Positions 10,227 through 21,058 are shown, numbered from the stretch's first letter. The stretch: DNA of 44,554 bases from Enterobacter quasihormaechei (GCF_004331385.1 NZ_SJON01000024.1:1-44554); one strand, 5' to 3'. The notes: generated by a model from the letters alone, not told the origin. Numbers and translations are program-made.

Positions 10227-11315
10227 ATGGCTCAAGTCTTTAATTTCAGTTCAGGTCCGGCAATGTTACCGGCAGACGTGCTTAAACAGGCTCAACAGGA
10301 ACTTTGTGACTGGAACGGTCTGGGTACGTCGGTGATGGAAATCAGCCACCGGGGTAAAGCGTTTATTCAGGTGGCGGAAGAGGCAGAAAAGGATTTTCGC
10401 GATCTGCTGAACATTCCCTCGAACTACAAAGTATTGTTCTGTCACGGCGGTGGACGCGGCCAGTTTGCGGGTATCCCGCTTAATCTGCTGGGCGACAAAA
10501 CCACCGCTGATTACGTCGATGCCGGCTACTGGGCAGCCAGTGCGGTAAAAGAAGCGCACAAATACTGCACGCCGAATGTCATCGATGCCAAAATCACCGT
10601 CGACGGCCTGCGCGCCGTGAAGCCGATGAGCGAGTGGCAGCTGTCTGACAACGCCGCGTATCTCCACTACTGCCCGAACGAAACCATCGACGGCATCGCC
10701 ATTCACGAAGAGCCAGACTTTGGCGACAATGTCATTGTGACGGCGGACCTCTCTTCAACCATTCTGTCCACCCCGCTGGACGTCAGCCGCTACGGCGTCA
10801 TTTACGCAGGTGCTCAGAAAAACATCGGTCCTGCGGGGCTGACAATTGTCATCGTCCGTGAAGACCTGCTGGGGAAAGCCCATAAGTCCTGCCCGTCAAT
10901 CCTGGATTACACCGTCCTGAATGACAACGACTCCATGTTCAACACCCCACCTACGTTTGCCTGGTATCTCTCCGGCCTGGTCTTCAAATGGCTGAAGCAA
11001 AACGGCGGCGTGGCGCAGATGGACAAGATCAATCAGCAGAAAGCCGAACTGCTGTACGGCACGATCGACAAGAGCGATTTCTACCGTAACGATGTGGCGA
11101 AAGCTAACCGTTCGCGCATGAACGTACCGTTCCAGCTGACAGACAGCAGCCTGGACAGCGTATTCCTGGAAGAGTCGTTCGCGGCGGGTCTGCACGCGCT
11201 GAAAGGCCATCGCGTGGTTGGCGGGATGCGTGCCTCTATCTATAACGCCATGCCGCTGGAAGGCGTTAAAGCCCTGACCGATTTCATGATCGACTTCGAA
11301 CGTCGTCACGGTTAA
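10227..11315 (+). CDS. serC: Phosphoserine aminotransferase SerC
   Basis: SerC is a PLP enzyme that converts 3-phosphohydroxypyruvate to phosphoserine in serine synthesis. It also makes 4-phosphohydroxythreonine for vitamin B6. The length is 362 residues, as in E. coli. The PLP lysine is Lys198 in AGAQKNIGP, and the phosphate-binding HGGGRGQF motif is at about 72-79. The ATG has a strong GGTGAGGGG ribosome site. It is the first gene of serC-aroA. A terminator hairpin separates the two genes, so part of the transcription is expected to stop after serC. Confidence 0.98.
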   Translation: MAQVFNFSSGPAMLPADVLKQAQQELCDWNGLGTSVMEISHRGKAFIQVAEEAEKDFRDLLNIPSNYKVLFCHGGGRGQFAGIPLNLLGDKTTADYVDAGYWAASAVKEAHKYCTPNVIDAKITVDGLRAVKPMSEWQLSDNAAYLHYCPNETIDGIAIHEEPDFGDNVIVTADLSSTILSTPLDVSRYGVIYAGAQKNIGPAGLTIVIVREDLLGKAHKSCPSILDYTVLNDNDSMFNTPPTFAWYLSGLVFKWLKQNGGVAQMDKINQQKAELLYGTIDKSDFYRNDVAKANRSRMNVPFQLTDSSLDSVFLEESFAAGLHALKGHRVVGGMRASIYNAMPLEGVKALTDFMIDFERRHG

Positions 11316-11330
11316 CGGGCTGTTTTTCAC

Positions 11331-11357
11331 CCCCGCAGCGTTGCTGCGGGGTTTTTA
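11331..11357 (+). terminator. Intercistronic terminator/attenuator between serC and aroA
   Basis: A 9-bp GC-rich perfect stem (11331-11339 with 11343-11351), 3-base loop and five Ts sit in the 68-base gap. It has all the marks of a rho-independent terminator, yet lies inside an operon, so partial termination likely sets the serC:aroA ratio. Confidence 0.82.
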
Positions 11358-11383
11358 TTATGTTGAGTTGAGAGTTGAGTTTC

Positions 11384-12667
11384 ATGGAATCCCTGACGTT
11401 ACAACCTATCGCGCGGGTAGATGGCACCATTAATCTGCCTGGTTCAAAAAGTGTCTCGAACCGCGCTCTGCTGCTGGCAGCTCTGGCACACGGCACCACC
11501 GTCCTCACCAACCTGCTGGACAGCGATGACGTGCGCCATATGCTCAATGCGCTGAAAGCGTTGGGAGTTCATTATACGCTGTCCGACGATCGTACCCGTT
11601 GTGAAGTCACCGGTAACGGCGGCGCGTTACGTTCTGCTGAAGCGCTGGAGCTTTTCCTGGGTAACGCCGGTACGGCAATGCGTCCTCTGGCCGCAGCGCT
11701 GTGTCTGGGGAACAATAATATTGTGCTGACCGGTGAGCCGCGAATGAAAGAGCGCCCGATCGGCCATCTGGTGGATGCCCTGCGTCAGGGCGGCGCGCAG
11801 ATTGATTATCTTGAGCAGGAAAATTACCCGCCACTGCGTCTGCGCGGTGGATTTACCGGGGGGAACGTTGAGGTGGACGGTAGCGTCTCCAGTCAGTTCC
11901 TGACCGCGCTGCTGATGACCGCACCGCTGGCCCCACAGGATACCGTTATCAGCATTAAAGGCGACCTGGTCTCTAAGCCGTACATTGATATCACCCTGCA
12001 CCTGATGAATACCTTCGGTGTTGAGGTGGAAAACCAGTCTTACCAGCGCTTCGTGGTTCGCGGTGGGCAGCAGTATCAGTCTCCGGGTCAGTACCTTGTC
12101 GAAGGCGACGCGTCATCGGCCTCTTACTTCCTGGCCGCGGGCGCGATCAAGGGCGGTACTGTCAAGGTGACCGGGATTGGTCGCAACAGCGTGCAGGGCG
12201 ATATCCGTTTTGCCGACGTACTGGAAAAAATGGGCGCGGTGGTGACCTGGGGCGATGACTTCATCGCCTGTACCCACGGTGAGCTGAACGCTATCGATAT
12301 GGACATGAACCACATTCCTGATGCGGCGATGACTATTGCCACCGCTGCGCTGTTTGCGAAAGGCACCACCACGCTGCGGAACATTTACAACTGGCGCGTA
12401 AAAGAGACGGACCGCCTGTTCGCAATGGCAACCGAGCTGCGTAAAGTGGGGGCGGAGGTCGAAGAGGGCGAAGACTACATTCGCGTCACGCCGCCGGCAA
12501 AACTGCAATTTGCAGAAATTGGCACCTACAACGATCACCGCATGGCGATGTGTTTCTCGCTGGTGGCGCTGTCAGATACGGCGGTCACTATCCTCGATCC
12601 GAAATGTACGGCAAAGACCTTCCCGGACTACTTCGAGCAGCTGGCGCGCATTAGCACCCTGGCCTGA
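11384..12667 (+). CDS. aroA: 5-enolpyruvylshikimate-3-phosphate synthase AroA
   Basis: AroA joins shikimate-3-phosphate and phosphoenolpyruvate in the sixth step of the chorismate pathway. It is 427 residues, as in E. coli. The N-terminal [10 protein letters not shown] loop holds the substrate-binding lysine (Lys22). [12 protein letters not shown] (about 93-104) is the class I EPSP synthase signature with the usual Gly and Pro, so a glyphosate-sensitive enzyme is expected. The start at 11384 matches E. coli MESLTLQP; a further in-frame ATG three codons upstream is less likely. It is the second gene of serC-aroA and lies behind the attenuator. E. coli has ycaL after aroA; here it is absent. 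Confidence 0.98.
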   Translation: MESLTLQPIARVDGTINLPGSKSVSNRALLLAALAHGTTVLTNLLDSDDVRHMLNALKALGVHYTLSDDRTRCEVTGNGGALRSAEALELFLGNAGTAMRPLAAALCLGNNNIVLTGEPRMKERPIGHLVDALRQGGAQIDYLEQENYPPLRLRGGFTGGNVEVDGSVSSQFLTALLMTAPLAPQDTVISIKGDLVSKPYIDITLHLMNTFGVEVENQSYQRFVVRGGQQYQSPGQYLVEGDASSASYFLAAGAIKGGTVKVTGIGRNSVQGDIRFADVLEKMGAVVTWGDDFIACTHGELNAIDMDMNHIPDAAMTIATAALFAKGTTTLRNIYNWRVKETDRLFAMATELRKVGAEVEEGEDYIRVTPPAKLQFAEIGTYNDHRMAMCFSLVALSDTAVTILDPKCTAKTFPDYFEQLARISTLA

Positions 12668-12674
12668 TGATCTT

Positions 12675-12704
12675 ATGCCGCATCACCCGATGCGGCATTT
12701 CCTT
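12675..12704 (+). terminator. Probable terminator after aroA
   Basis: A 10-bp perfect stem (12675-12684 with 12689-12698) with a 4-base loop lies 7 bases after the aroA stop. The following tract (TTTCCTTA) is a poor T-run, so termination may be partial. Confidence 0.65.
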
Positions 12705-12777
12705 ACGCTTTCTGACAGTCATCTTCTTTCATTTCTTCTACACTCTGCTTCAATCATTTCGGAATTTGCACGCAAAG

Positions 12778-12807
12778 TTAACAGTTGCGCACGTTGGCGC
12801 GTATAAT
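12778..12807 (+). promoter_or_regulatory. Sigma-70 promoter of cmk-rpsA
   Basis: The -35 TTAACA (12778-12783) matches 5 of 6 bases, the spacer is 18 bp, and the -10 TATAAT (12802-12807) is perfect. It is the only strong promoter in the 185-base aroA-cmk gap and would start about 40 bases before the cmk ATG. Confidence 0.78.
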
Positions 12808-12852
12808 GCGCGGCGTTCATGTTAACGGTATGCCTTAATTAAGGAGAAAAAG

Positions 12853-13536
12853 ATGACGGCAATTGCCCCGGTAATCACCATTGATGGGCCGAGTGGCGCA
12901 GGGAAAGGTACTCTGTGCAAAGCGATGGCGGAAGCATTGCAATGGCATCTTTTAGATTCGGGAGCAATCTATCGCGTGCTGGCGCTGGCTGCGCTGCATC
13001 ATCATGTGGATGTTGCGTCTGAGGAAGCGCTGGTACCGCTGGCTGCGCATCTGGATGTGCGCTTTGTCTCTACTGATGGCAACCTTGAAGTGATCCTGGA
13101 AGGGGAAGATGTCAGCGCTGAAATCCGCACGCAGGAAGTGGCCAATGCGGCTTCTCAGGTGGCGGCTTTCCCTCGCGTTCGCGAGGCGCTGTTACGTCGC
13201 CAGCGTGGTTTCCGTGAAGCGCCGGGGCTGATCGCCGACGGCCGTGACATGGGTACCGTGGTATTCCCTGATGCGCCAGTGAAAATTTTCCTTGACGCCT
13301 CTTCGGAAGAACGTGCTCAACGCCGTATGCTTCAGTTGCAGGAAAAGGGGTTTAGTGTTAACTTTGATCGCCTTTTATCCGAGATAAAAGAGCGCGATGA
13401 CCGCGATCGTAACCGCGCCGTCGCACCGCTTGTTCCCGCAGAAGATGCATTAGTGCTGGATTCTACCAGTTTAACTATTGAGCAAGTGATTGAAAAAGCG
13501 CTACAATATGCGCGCCAAAAACTGGCACTCGCGTAA
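12853..13536 (+). CDS. cmk: Cytidylate kinase Cmk
   Basis: Cmk phosphorylates CMP and dCMP with ATP, recycling pyrimidine nucleotides from RNA turnover. It is 227 residues, as in E. coli. The P-loop GPSGAGKGT spans 12-20, and the CMP-specific region with ADGRDMGTV is at about 127-135, followed by the lid residues RAQRRMLQ. A textbook AAGGAG ribosome site lies 8 bases before the ATG. The gene is followed by rpsA with a 111-base leader, and its last 60 bases contain an rpsA promoter. Confidence 0.97.
   Translation: MTAIAPVITIDGPSGAGKGTLCKAMAEALQWHLLDSGAIYRVLALAALHHHVDVASEEALVPLAAHLDVRFVSTDGNLEVILEGEDVSAEIRTQEVANAASQVAAFPRVREALLRRQRGFREAPGLIADGRDMGTVVFPDAPVKIFLDASSEERAQRRMLQLQEKGFSVNFDRLLSEIKERDDRDRNRAVAPLVPAEDALVLDSTSLTIEQVIEKALQYARQKLALA
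13478..13507 (+). promoter_or_regulatory. rpsA promoter within the end of cmk
   Basis: TTGAGC (13478-13483), an 18-bp spacer and TACAAT (13502-13507) are followed by a GC-rich discriminator (ATGCGCG), the signature of ppGpp-controlled ribosomal promoters. The start would be near 13514, giving a leader of about 134 bases. In E. coli rpsA P1 is likewise inside cmk. Confidence 0.7.
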
Positions 13537-13647
13537 TCGCGACCGATTTAGCAGTACCCCCGCTGCAATGGATTGACGGCGGGTATGTGAAACAACCCCA
13601 TCCGGCACGGAGCCAGGTGGACGTTAATATTAACCTGAAGATTAAAC
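13514..13647 (+). promoter_or_regulatory. rpsA leader with non-canonical ribosome site
   Basis: The bases before the rpsA ATG read CCTGAAGATTAAAC, with only a weak GAAG and no true Shine-Dalgarno, and the preceding sequence includes several short inverted repeats. In E. coli such a structured, SD-poor leader drives efficient translation and allows autorepression by S1. The same is inferred here. Confidence 0.6.
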
Positions 13648-15321
13648 ATGACTGAATCTTTTGCTCAACTGTTTGAAGAATCCTTAAAAGAAATCGAAAC
13701 CCGTCCGGGTTCCATCGTTCGTGGTGTTGTTGTTGCTATCGACAAAGACGTAGTACTGGTTGACGCCGGTCTGAAATCTGAGTCTGCCATCCCGGCTGAG
13801 CAGTTCAAAAACGCCCAGGGCGAGCTGGAAATCCAGGTAGGTGACGAAGTTGACGTTGCTCTGGACGCAGTAGAAGACGGCTTCGGCGAAACCCTGCTGT
13901 CTCGTGAGAAAGCTAAACGTCACGAAGCATGGATCACGCTGGAGAAAGCTTACGAAGAAGCTGAAACTGTGGTCGGTGTTATCAACGGCAAAGTTAAAGG
14001 TGGCTTCACTGTTGAGCTGAATGGTATTCGTGCGTTCCTGCCAGGTTCACTGGTAGACGTTCGTCCAGTCCGTGACACCCTGCACCTCGAAGGCAAAGAG
14101 CTTGAGTTCAAAGTAATCAAGCTGGACCAGAAGCGTAACAACGTTGTTGTTTCCCGTCGTGCCGTTATCGAATCCGAAAACAGCGCAGAACGCGATCAGC
14201 TGCTGGAAAACCTGCAGGAAGGCATGGAAGTCAAAGGTATCGTTAAGAACCTCACTGACTACGGCGCATTCGTTGACCTGGGCGGCGTTGATGGCCTGCT
14301 GCACATCACCGACATGGCGTGGAAACGCGTTAAGCACCCAAGCGAAATCGTGAACGTGGGCGACGAAATCACTGTTAAAGTGCTGAAGTTCGACCGCGAG
14401 CGTACTCGTGTATCCCTCGGCCTGAAACAGCTGGGCGAAGATCCATGGGTAGCTATCGCTAAGCGTTACCCAGAAGGGACTAAACTGACTGGTCGCGTGA
14501 CCAACCTGACTGACTACGGCTGCTTCGTTGAAATCGAAGAAGGCGTTGAAGGTCTGGTGCACGTTTCCGAAATGGACTGGACCAACAAAAACATCCACCC
14601 ATCCAAAGTTGTTAACGTTGGTGATGTAGTGGAAGTGATGGTTCTGGATATCGACGAAGAACGTCGTCGTATCTCTCTGGGCCTGAAGCAGTGCAAAAAC
14701 AACCCATGGCAGCAGTTCGCGGAAACCCACAACAAGGGCGACCGTGTTGAAGGTAAAATCAAGTCTATCACTGACTTCGGTATCTTCATCGGCCTGGACG
14801 GCGGCATCGATGGCCTGGTTCACCTGTCTGACATCTCCTGGAACGTTGCAGGCGAAGAAGCAGTTCGTGAATACAAAAAAGGCGACGAAATCGCAGCAGT
14901 TGTTCTGCAAGTTGACGCAGAGCGTGAGCGTATCTCCCTGGGCGTTAAACAGCTCGCAGAAGATCCGTTCAACAACTGGGTTGCACTGAACAAGAAAGGC
15001 GCAATCGTAAACGGTAAAGTGACTGCTGTTGACGCGAAAGGCGCAACCGTAGAACTGGCTGACGGCGTTGAAGGTTACCTGCGCGCTTCCGAAGCTTCAC
15101 GTGACCGCGTTGAAGATGCAACTCTGGTTCTGAGCGTTGGCGACGACGTTGAAGCTAAGTTCACCGGTGTTGACCGTAAGAACCGTGCAATCAGCCTGTC
15201 TGTTCGTGCTAAAGACGAAGCTGATGAGAAAGATGCAATCGCAACTGTTAACAAACAGGAAGATGCAAACTTCTCTAACAACGCAATGGCTGAAGCTTTC
15301 AAAGCAGCTAAAGGCGAGTAA
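13648..15321 (+). CDS. rpsA: 30S ribosomal protein S1
   Basis: S1 is the large RNA-binding protein of the small subunit that helps mRNAs dock and unfold at the ribosome. It is 557 residues, as in E. coli. Six S1 (OB-fold) domains can be followed. The first two, which bind the ribosome, are divergent. Domains 3-6 show the repeated pattern G-x-V-x-x-(I/L)TD(Y/F)G-x-F(V/I) and RISLGLKQ at about 193, 278, 365 and 452. Codon use is strongly biased, as for other ribosomal genes. Expression is expected from the promoter inside cmk and from the cmk promoter, with autoregulation through the leader. Confidence 0.98.
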   Translation: MTESFAQLFEESLKEIETRPGSIVRGVVVAIDKDVVLVDAGLKSESAIPAEQFKNAQGELEIQVGDEVDVALDAVEDGFGETLLSREKAKRHEAWITLEKAYEEAETVVGVINGKVKGGFTVELNGIRAFLPGSLVDVRPVRDTLHLEGKELEFKVIKLDQKRNNVVVSRRAVIESENSAERDQLLENLQEGMEVKGIVKNLTDYGAFVDLGGVDGLLHITDMAWKRVKHPSEIVNVGDEITVKVLKFDRERTRVSLGLKQLGEDPWVAIAKRYPEGTKLTGRVTNLTDYGCFVEIEEGVEGLVHVSEMDWTNKNIHPSKVVNVGDVVEVMVLDIDEERRRISLGLKQCKNNPWQQFAETHNKGDRVEGKIKSITDFGIFIGLDGGIDGLVHLSDISWNVAGEEAVREYKKGDEIAAVVLQVDAERERISLGVKQLAEDPFNNWVALNKKGAIVNGKVTAVDAKGATVELADGVEGYLRASEASRDRVEDATLVLSVGDDVEAKFTGVDRKNRAISLSVRAKDEADEKDAIATVNKQEDANFSNNAMAEAFKAAKGE

Positions 15322-15421
15322 GTTCAGGTTCGCACCATCATTTGAGCTGTAACGCATTTACAGCGCGAAGGATGGAGAGCAGACTTGACAGATTGCAGGA
15401 TTCGTCCTGTAATCAATAACA

Positions 15422-15447
15422 AAGGGCGGCTACGGCCGCCCTTGTTT
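15422..15447 (+). terminator. Terminator after rpsA
   Basis: A 9-bp perfect GC-rich stem (15422-15430 with 15435-15443) is closed by a C(TACG)G loop, an extra-stable UNCG tetraloop in RNA, then GTTTAAT. The short T tract may allow some read-through into ihfB. Confidence 0.72.
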
Positions 15448-15491
15448 AATGAGCTGTTCAGCTAATTGGTTTGAAAGGAACCGGAGGAATC

Positions 15492-15779
15492 ATGACCAAG
15501 TCAGAATTGATTGAAAGACTTGCCAGTCAGCAACCGCATATCCCTGCTAAGGCTGTGGAAGATGCCGTTAAAGAGATGCTGGAGCATATGGCTACCACTC
15601 TTGCCCAGGGCGAGCGCATTGAAATCCGCGGTTTCGGTAGTTTTTCTCTGCACTATCGTGCACCACGTACCGGGCGTAACCCGAAGACTGGCGATAAAGT
15701 GGAGCTGGAAGGAAAGTATGTTCCGCACTTTAAGCCGGGTAAAGAGCTGCGCGATCGCGCCAATATTTACGGCAACTGA
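15492..15779 (+). CDS. ihfB: Integration host factor subunit beta
   Basis: IhfB pairs with IhfA to bind and bend DNA sharply at specific sites, serving promoters, recombination and replication. The protein is 95 residues, one longer than the 94 of E. coli because of an extra C-terminal Asn. The DNA-binding arm motif [21 protein letters not shown] (residues 46-66) is intact, including the proline that intercalates. The start at 15492 has a perfect GGAGG site; a frame reaching 7 codons further upstream overlaps that site and is rejected. IHF is also expected to act on the focA and ompF regions of this window. Confidence 0.97.
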   Translation: MTKSELIERLASQQPHIPAKAVEDAVKEMLEHMATTLAQGERIEIRGFGSFSLHYRAPRTGRNPKTGDKVELEGKYVPHFKPGKELRDRANIYGN

Positions 15780-15811
15780 GTTTAATCATCAGGGTTAAAC
15801 TGAGTTTAAAG

Positions 15812-15835
15812 AAAGCACCTTAGGGTGCTTTTTTT
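15812..15835 (+). terminator. Terminator of ihfB
   Basis: An 8-bp perfect stem (15812-15819 with 15824-15831), loop TTAG and seven or more Ts. The following 155 bases up to ycaI show nothing that I can name. Confidence 0.9.
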
Positions 15836-15991
15836 GTCTCTCGCCTCTGCGTTTCTGAATACGCGCCGCATTCTCAGCTTCTCTTTTCTGCAAGTACTTA
15901 AAAACGTTGCAGCGCTCGCTGTAAATCACGCCTTTTCTGTCTGACGACGCGCCAGCCCCGCCGCATAATCACCTGAAACATGGAGGTGAAG

Positions 15992-18256
15992 ATGGGGATC
16001 CACGTCATCAGTATCTGCGCCATTCTGGCCATAATCCCGCTCTATTGGTTACCCGTTTTGCCCGATTTGCAGACTGTCTGGATGCTGATTGCAGCAGGAA
16101 TTGCGTTATCGTTGCGGCAAAAAAAGTGGCTTACGTTTTCAGGCCTCGCAGTACTCTTTTTGTGCTGGGGATTTCTGGCCGCTCAGGAGAGCGTGTGGCC
16201 GATGAACCATTTAACGAAAGGCCCGCAGCAGGCCGAGGTAGTCATTACCGCAACGGACGGCGCAACGATGCATCAGGGAAAGATTGTCAGCCTCAATGGC
16301 GAACGCGTATGGGCCAACATGGGCGTGGCGCTGTATGGCAACTACCTGCCGCAAAACGTCTGCGTCGGCCAACGCTGGGCGATGACCCTGCGGCTCAGGG
16401 CAGTACACGGAGAGCTCAACGATGGCGGCTATGATTCGCAGAAAAATGCCTTCGCCCGACACCAGACGCTGAGCGGACGGTTTACCCATGCGGCGATCGT
16501 TGACGAACGCTGTAGCCTGCGTTCGCAATACCTGACGTCGCTACAGAATACGCTTTCCGCATATCAGTGGGGGCCCGTGATCCTGGGGCTGGGGATGGGA
16601 GAGCGCCTGTCTGTCTCGCGGGAGATAAAAGACCTGATGCGTGAGACTGGAACGATGCATCTCATGGCCATTTCGGGACTGCATATTGCGCTGGCAGCTT
16701 CTGCTGTCTGGCTACTGGCTCGGGGCATCCAGTTTTTCCTGCCGGGCCGCTGGATTATCTGGCAAATGCCCCTGCTGGCAGGTCTGCTCTTTGCTGCGTT
16801 TTACGCGTGGCTTACGGGATTGCAGCCGCCTGCGCTGCGCACGGTTATCGCGCTTGTGGTGCTGGCCGCATTAAAAATGAGCGGTCGCCAGTGGTCGCCC
16901 TGCCAGGTCTGGCTTACCTGCGTGGCGGCGATCCTGATTTTCGATCCTCTGGCGGTGCTGTCACAAAGCCTGGCGTTATCCGCGTTTGCGGTCGCCGCGC
17001 TTATTTTTTGGTATAAGTGGTTGCCTCTTCCATCCTGGCAACGGAGTCGGGGCCTGCGGCCGCTGGCGACGCTAGTGTATTTGCAGGTTGGAATGCTGCT
17101 GCTTCTGTTGCCGCTTCAGGTCCTGATTTTCCATGGTTTCAGTGTATCCTCGCTGGTGGCGAACCTGTTTGCCGTTCCTCTGGTCACCTTTATTTCAGTT
17201 CCTCTTATCCTGCTCGGCATGTTTCTGCATCTGTTTCCGGTCGCTGCGCTGGAAAGTATCGTCTGGCTGACTGCGGATAAATCTCTGGCAGGGCTTTTCT
17301 GGCTGTTGATGCGTTTACCGAATGGCTGGCAGGACGTTGATGAACGTTGGCAATACCTGACGTTACTGCCGTGGCTGGTGATTATTGGCTGGCGATTCAG
17401 GGCTTTCAGCGCAGTTCCCGCCGCCTGTCTGGCAGGCAGCGTGGTGCTGGCATTTCCACTCTGGCACAGGGATAAAACCGATAGCTGGTCACTGCATATG
17501 CTTGATGTAGGGCAGGGGCTGGCGATGGTCATTGAGCGTCACGGTAAGGCCATTCTGTATGACACAGGGCTGGCGTGGCCTGGTGGGGACAGCGCGCAAC
17601 AGCTGATTATCCCCTGGCTACGCTGGCACCATCTGAGCCCGGAAGGGGTGATCCTGAGCCATGAACACCTCGATCACGCGGGGGGACTGGCATCGCTAAA
17701 AACCGCCTGGCCCGCAATGTGGATCAGGAGCCCTTTGGCCTGGGCCGGGCATCTTCCCTGCTTTCGTGGGCAGCAATGGCAGTGGCAGGGGCTAACGTTC
17801 ACCGCGCACTGGCCGCCAGAAAACACCGCTGTGAAGGGTAACAACCGCTCCTGCGTGGTAAAAATTGATGACGGCGAACAGAGTGTTTTACTGACCGGAG
17901 ATATTGAAGCGCAGGCAGAGCTGGGAATGCTGAGCCACCGCTGGCGTCAACTTGCGTCTACACTGATTCAGGTGCCGCATCATGGAAGTAACACGTCATC
18001 CTCAACGCCGCTGCTACAGCGCGTTGAGGGGCAGGTTTCGCTGGCCTCAATGGCCCGCTATAACGCATGGCGTTTCCCTTCCAAAAAAGTGGTTCGGCGC
18101 TATCGAACTGAGGGATATCAGTGGCTTGATACCCCTCAGTCAGGGCAGATATCTGTGACGTTTTCACACCATAGTCGGCACATTCGCCGCTTACGCGAAC
18201 ACTATTTACCGCGTTGGTATCATCAGTGGTTTGGCGCGCCCGTAGATAACGGGTAG
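15992..18256 (+). CDS. ycaI: ComEC/Rec2-family DNA uptake channel protein YcaI
   Basis: This is a 754-residue polytopic inner-membrane protein, the same length as E. coli YcaI. It has an N-terminal hydrophobic region, an OB-like soluble segment, the Competence domain with many helices (about 190-480, including TGTMHLMAISGLHIAL) and a C-terminal metallo-beta-lactamase domain with HEHLDHAGG and VPHHGSNTSSS. In competent bacteria ComEC carries single-stranded DNA across the inner membrane. The nuclease-like domain keeps the metal-binding histidines here. The role in enterobacteria is not settled (nutritional DNA use or weak competence). The start at 15992 has GGAGGT 5 bases away; an ATG four codons earlier lacks one. 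msbA follows 36 bases downstream, so co-transcription is likely. Confidence 0.93.
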   Translation: MGIHVISICAILAIIPLYWLPVLPDLQTVWMLIAAGIALSLRQKKWLTFSGLAVLFLCWGFLAAQESVWPMNHLTKGPQQAEVVITATDGATMHQGKIVSLNGERVWANMGVALYGNYLPQNVCVGQRWAMTLRLRAVHGELNDGGYDSQKNAFARHQTLSGRFTHAAIVDERCSLRSQYLTSLQNTLSAYQWGPVILGLGMGERLSVSREIKDLMRETGTMHLMAISGLHIALAASAVWLLARGIQFFLPGRWIIWQMPLLAGLLFAAFYAWLTGLQPPALRTVIALVVLAALKMSGRQWSPCQVWLTCVAAILIFDPLAVLSQSLALSAFAVAALIFWYKWLPLPSWQRSRGLRPLATLVYLQVGMLLLLLPLQVLIFHGFSVSSLVANLFAVPLVTFISVPLILLGMFLHLFPVAALESIVWLTADKSLAGLFWLLMRLPNGWQDVDERWQYLTLLPWLVIIGWRFRAFSAVPAACLAGSVVLAFPLWHRDKTDSWSLHMLDVGQGLAMVIERHGKAILYDTGLAWPGGDSAQQLIIPWLRWHHLSPEGVILSHEHLDHAGGLASLKTAWPAMWIRSPLAWAGHLPCFRGQQWQWQGLTFTAHWPPENTAVKGNNRSCVVKIDDGEQSVLLTGDIEAQAELGMLSHRWRQLASTLIQVPHHGSNTSSSTPLLQRVEGQVSLASMARYNAWRFPSKKVVRRYRTEGYQWLDTPQSGQISVTFSHHSRHIRRLREHYLPRWYHQWFGAPVDNG

Positions 18257-18292
18257 AATATGCGGCTATTTCAACAAATGCTGGTTTTTTGA

Positions 18293-20041
18293 ATGCATAA
18301 CGACAAAGATCTCTCCACGTGGCAAACGTTCCGCCGGCTCTGGCCGATGATTGCTCCTTTCAAAGCAGGCTTGATCGTGGCGGGCGTAGCGTTAATCCTC
18401 AACGCAGCCAGCGATACGTTTATGTTATCGCTCCTCAAACCGTTACTGGATGACGGTTTTGGTAAAACGGATCGTTCAGTGCTGCTATGGATGCCGCTGG
18501 TGGTTATTGGGCTGATGATCTTACGCGGAATCTCCAGCTATGTATCCAGCTACTGCATCTCCTGGGTATCCGGTAAAGTGGTGATGACCATGCGCCGCCG
18601 GCTGTTCAGCCATATGATGGGGATGCCCGTCTCTTTCTTTGACAAACAGTCAACCGGTACGCTGCTGTCACGTATTACCTACGATTCAGAGCAGGTGGCA
18701 TCATCGTCGTCCAGCGCACTGATTACCGTTGTGCGTGAGGGGGCATCCATCATCGGTCTGTTTGCGATGATGTTCTATTACAGCTGGCAGCTGTCGCTCA
18801 TCCTTATTGTGCTGGCGCCGATTGTCTCCATCGCTATCCGCGTGGTGTCTAAGCGTTTTCGCAACATCAGTAAAAATATGCAAAATACGATGGGGCAGGT
18901 TACTACCAGCGCCGAGCAGATGCTGAAAGGCCATAAAGAAGTGTTGATTTTCGGCGGTCAGGGAGTCGAAACCAAACGCTTTGACAAGGTCAGCAACAGA
19001 ATGCGTCTGCAAGGGATGAAAATGGTATCGGCCTCGTCGATTTCCGATCCGATCATTCAGCTGATTGCCTCTCTGGCACTGGCCTTTGTCCTGTATGCCG
19101 CAAGCTTCCCGAGCGTCATGGAGACCCTGACTGCGGGTACCATTACCGTGGTGTTCTCATCCATGATTGCGTTGATGCGTCCGCTGAAATCGCTTACCAA
19201 CGTCAACGCCCAGTTCCAGCGCGGGATGGCAGCCTGCCAGACGCTGTTCAGCATCCTCGATTCCGAACAGGAAAAAGATGAAGGTACACGCGTGATCGAA
19301 CGTGCTAAAGGCGACCTGGAGTTCCGTAACGTCACCTTTACCTATCCAGGCCGCGAAGTGCCGGCACTGCGTGATATCAGCCTGTCCATTCCGGCGGGTA
19401 AAACCGTTGCGCTGGTGGGGCGTTCCGGTTCGGGCAAGTCGACCATTGCCAGCCTGATTACCCGTTTCTACGACATCGACCAGGGCGAGATCCTGCTGGA
19501 TGGTCACGACCTGCGGGAATATACCCTACAGTCGCTGCGTAACCAGGTCGCGCTGGTATCGCAGAACGTGCATCTGTTCAACGACACGGTGGCAAACAAC
19601 ATTGCGTATGCGCGTACCGAAGAGTACAGCCGTGAAGAGATTGAAAACGCGGCGCGCATGGCCTATGCAATGGACTTCATTAACAAAATGGATAATGGCC
19701 TGGATACGATCATTGGCGAAAACGGCGTGCTGCTCTCCGGTGGTCAGCGTCAACGTATCGCGATTGCCCGTGCGCTGCTGCGCAACAGCCCGATTCTGAT
19801 CCTGGATGAAGCGACATCCGCACTGGATACGGAATCTGAACGCGCTATCCAGTCGGCTCTGGATGAATTGCAGAAAAACCGTACTTCGCTGGTTATCGCG
19901 CACCGTCTGTCGACAATCGAACAGGCTGACGAAATCGTGGTGGTGGAAGACGGCGTTATCGTTGAACGCGGCAGCCATGCGGACCTGCTGGAACAGCGTG
20001 GTGTTTACGCGCAGCTCCATAAAATGCAGTTCGGTCAATGA
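18293..20041 (+). CDS. msbA: Lipid A export ATP-binding/permease MsbA
   Basis: MsbA is the essential ABC exporter that flips core-lipid A across the inner membrane. It is 582 residues, as in E. coli. Six membrane helices (residues about 20-310) are followed by the nucleotide-binding domain, with Walker A GRSGSGKS (about 376-383), signature LSGGQRQR (about 481), Walker [10 protein letters not shown] and the switch histidine in VIAHRLST. The start lacks a strong ribosome site. The stop codon overlaps the lpxK start (ATGA), so translation of the two is coupled; both act in lipid A assembly. Confidence 0.98.
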   Translation: MHNDKDLSTWQTFRRLWPMIAPFKAGLIVAGVALILNAASDTFMLSLLKPLLDDGFGKTDRSVLLWMPLVVIGLMILRGISSYVSSYCISWVSGKVVMTMRRRLFSHMMGMPVSFFDKQSTGTLLSRITYDSEQVASSSSSALITVVREGASIIGLFAMMFYYSWQLSLILIVLAPIVSIAIRVVSKRFRNISKNMQNTMGQVTTSAEQMLKGHKEVLIFGGQGVETKRFDKVSNRMRLQGMKMVSASSISDPIIQLIASLALAFVLYAASFPSVMETLTAGTITVVFSSMIALMRPLKSLTNVNAQFQRGMAACQTLFSILDSEQEKDEGTRVIERAKGDLEFRNVTFTYPGREVPALRDISLSIPAGKTVALVGRSGSGKSTIASLITRFYDIDQGEILLDGHDLREYTLQSLRNQVALVSQNVHLFNDTVANNIAYARTEEYSREEIENAARMAYAMDFINKMDNGLDTIIGENGVLLSGGQRQRIAIARALLRNSPILILDEATSALDTESERAIQSALDELQKNRTSLVIAHRLSTIEQADEIVVVEDGVIVERGSHADLLEQRGVYAQLHKMQFGQ

Positions 20042-21015
20042 TTGCACGCATCTGGTCGGGTGAATCCCCCCTGTGGGTGCTGCTTCTCCCGCTCTCCTGG
20101 CTGTATGGCCTGGTGAGCGGTGCTATTCGTCTGCTTTACCGCCTCGGGATCAAGCGCGCCTGGCGCGCACCGGTACCGGTGGTGGTGGTCGGTAACCTGA
20201 CAGCAGGTGGAAACGGCAAAACCCCGGTGGTGATCTGGCTGGTAGAACAGCTCCAGAAGCGCGGTATCCGCGCGGGAGTCGTTTCACGCGGTTACGGTGG
20301 CAAAGCGGCTCAGTATCCTCTGGTGCTGAGGCCGGACACGACAACCGCTGAAGCCGGTGATGAGCCGGTACTGATTTACCAGCGCACGGGTGCGCCGGTT
20401 GCGGTATCGCCGGTGCGCAGTGGTGCCGTAAAGGCACTGCTTGCGCAGCATAGCGTACAAATCATTATTACCGATGATGGCTTGCAGCATTATGCGCTGG
20501 CGCGTGACAAAGAGATCGTGGTTATTGACGGCGTGCGGCGTTTTGGCAACGGCTGGTGGCTGCCAGCCGGTCCAATGCGTGAGCGTGCGTCGCGCCTGAA
20601 GACCGTTGATGCTGTGATTGTAAACGGCGGTGAAGCCAAAGCGGGCGAGATCCCGATGCATCTTCGTCCCGGACAGGCAGTGAATATGCTGACCGGCGAG
20701 CGTAAAGACGTCGCGCAGCTGGATCGTCTGGTTGCGATGGCCGGGATTGGTCATCCTCCGCGTTTTTTCGCGACGCTGGAGCAGTGTGGCGCAAGGCTTG
20801 AAAAACGGGTGCCGCTGGCCGATCACCAGGCGCTGGTGGCCGACGAGGTCGACAGGCTGGCAGCACCGGGGCAGACGCTAATCATGACGGAAAAAGACGC
20901 GGTAAAATGCCGGGCCTTTGCGAAAGAAAACTGGTGGTATCTGCCGGTTGACGCTGAACTCAGCGGTGAACAGCCGGAACATTTGCTCAGGGAACTGCTC
21001 GCGTTAGTGCAGTAA
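20038..21015 (+). CDS. lpxK: Tetraacyldisaccharide 4'-kinase LpxK
   Basis: LpxK adds the 4'-phosphate of lipid A at the cytoplasmic face of the inner membrane. The protein is 325 residues, three fewer than the E. coli enzyme. An N-terminal hydrophobic helix (about 11-35) is the membrane anchor. The P-loop GGNGKT lies at 57-62 in the LpxK-specific context [17 protein letters not shown], and the TDDGLQH motif is at about 145. The ATG overlaps the msbA stop by 4 bases. ycaQ begins 44 bases after the stop. Confidence 0.97.
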   Translation: MIARIWSGESPLWVLLLPLSWLYGLVSGAIRLLYRLGIKRAWRAPVPVVVVGNLTAGGNGKTPVVIWLVEQLQKRGIRAGVVSRGYGGKAAQYPLVLRPDTTTAEAGDEPVLIYQRTGAPVAVSPVRSGAVKALLAQHSVQIIITDDGLQHYALARDKEIVVIDGVRRFGNGWWLPAGPMRERASRLKTVDAVIVNGGEAKAGEIPMHLRPGQAVNMLTGERKDVAQLDRLVAMAGIGHPPRFFATLEQCGARLEKRVPLADHQALVADEVDRLAAPGQTLIMTEKDAVKCRAFAKENWWYLPVDAELSGEQPEHLLRELLALVQ

Positions 21016-21058
21016 TTTCAACGCGGTTCCGGTGGCGCTTTGACTGACAGGAAAACGC

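Noticed and set aside
12675..12698. Hairpin after aroA as a REP/BIME repeat
   Set aside because: It is a single palindrome without the REP consensus or a second copy in the window, so a terminator is the simpler reading.
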